Source: an uncultured Prevotellaceae bacterium
Lineage (GTDB): Bacteria; Bacteroidota; Bacteroidia; Bacteroidales; Bacteroidaceae
NCBI GenBank assembly: GCA_902782305.1
Contig: CACZMV010000028.1
Span: forward strand, 1-32,697
Direction of reading: 5' to 3'
DNA length: 32,697 nucleotides
Shown here: positions 32,559 through 32,697 of the stretch, piece by piece
Numbering within the stretch: position 1 is the stretch's first letter
Layout of the letters: every line of letters begins with the position of its first letter
Notes under the pieces: model-generated
Told to the model about the DNA's origin: nothing
Databases searched by the model: none
What the model saw: only the letters and a program-made list of their open reading frames with translations
Position numbers and translations under genes: made by a program

Positions 32559-32697
32559 CATCCGCTTTCGCCTCAAAAATGAGGTGCGGCATGAAGAAAA
32601 AGAGTTCTTTGAGAGTCTTACATAAAACAGAAGAAGTAGTAGTACAAGAAGCGAGAGGCTTTATGTCTCTTGGGTAATAGAACAAACCGTCAGTCCT
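32559..32697 (+). ncRNA. Structured leader, possibly the start of an rRNA operon
   Basis: After a strong promoter comes a 5'-end hairpin (about 32562-32589), a GTTCTTTGAG stretch near 32610 that resembles rrn boxA elements, and a second small hairpin, AGAG/CTCT near 32654-32670. The window then stops. These traits fit the leader just before 16S rRNA, and the repeat nature of rRNA operons would explain an assembly end here. No 16S bases are in the window, so this is inference. The other reading is a 28-codon ORF at 32591-32677. Confidence 0.4.
32591..32677 (+). CDS. Possible 28-residue small ORF
   Basis: ATG 32591 opens a 28-codon frame beginning MKKKSSLRVL and ending with TAA 32675-32677, 33 bases after a strong -7 box. 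The upstream GAGGTG could act as a weak ribosome-binding site but is locked in a hairpin. I know no family for it. It may be a leader peptide, a real small protein, or chance within an rRNA leader. Confidence 0.25.
   Translation: MKKKSSLRVLHKTEEVVVQEARGFMSLG

Noticed and set aside
32170-32685. Minus-strand 171-codon frame near the end
   Set aside because: It crosses the 11-base repeats, two promoters and a hairpin, and shows no domain; the region looks regulatory.

Overview
The window looks like a chromosomal piece of a Bacteroidota, most likely Prevotellaceae. Evidence is gene content and protein style (GH133-GT4-GH57 glycogen operon, TrmB with the [12 protein letters not shown] motif, Mrp without its usual Cys pair) and the repeated Bacteroidetes-type promoter (-7 box TAnnTTTG, often with a TTG -33 element 19-20 bp upstream) before many genes. 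It is mostly housekeeping DNA, densely packed with short overlaps. No insertion sequence, phage gene, CRISPR array or tRNA was seen.

Layout. 1-108: end of gap (GAPDH), then a terminator. 181-2085: miaA and a lipid/diacylglycerol-kinase-like gene. 2082-2786 (-): Crp/Fnr regulator, divergent from 2999-7745, a glycogen/alpha-glucan operon of GH133 debranching enzyme, GT4 glycosyltransferase and a GH57-like protein that seems to have lost both catalytic residues and gained a lysine/alanine/proline tail. 7824-10833 (-): mrp, trmB, ilvE. 10958-13735 (-): xseB, xseA and a secreted subtilase. 13862-20043 (+): a seven-gene run: MATE transporter, cytidylate kinase-like protein, YfcE-like phosphoesterase, rmlB, purT, FdtA-like ketoisomerase, FemAB/GNAT-like acyltransferase. 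20053-22034: divergent alpha/beta hydrolase and patatin driven by mirror-image promoters. 22009-29532: lactate locus, with lldP-lutA-lutB-lutC on the minus strand and a large FAD/Fe-S D-lactate-dehydrogenase-like gene on the plus strand. 29529-31202: secreted SGNH hydrolase and BI-1 membrane protein. 31220-31963 (-): unknown protein with a long repeat-rich leader. 32529-32697: a strong plus-strand promoter and a structured leader, perhaps of an rRNA operon; the window stops there.

How parts work together. The glycogen operon would trim, extend and bind alpha-glucan. The lactate locus would import lactate and oxidise both stereoisomers to pyruvate. The 13.9-20 kb operon contains steps one, two and a final acylation of a dTDP-3-acylamino-3,6-dideoxyhexose pathway but no aminotransferase.

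The most unusual signals are the doubly substituted GH57 protein with its histone-like tail, the mirror-image divergent promoters at 21.0-21.1 kb and 26.4 kb, a family of AT-rich short-period repeats found only in spacers between co-directional genes, and a leader with five 11-bp repeats that can all pair with one inverted copy.
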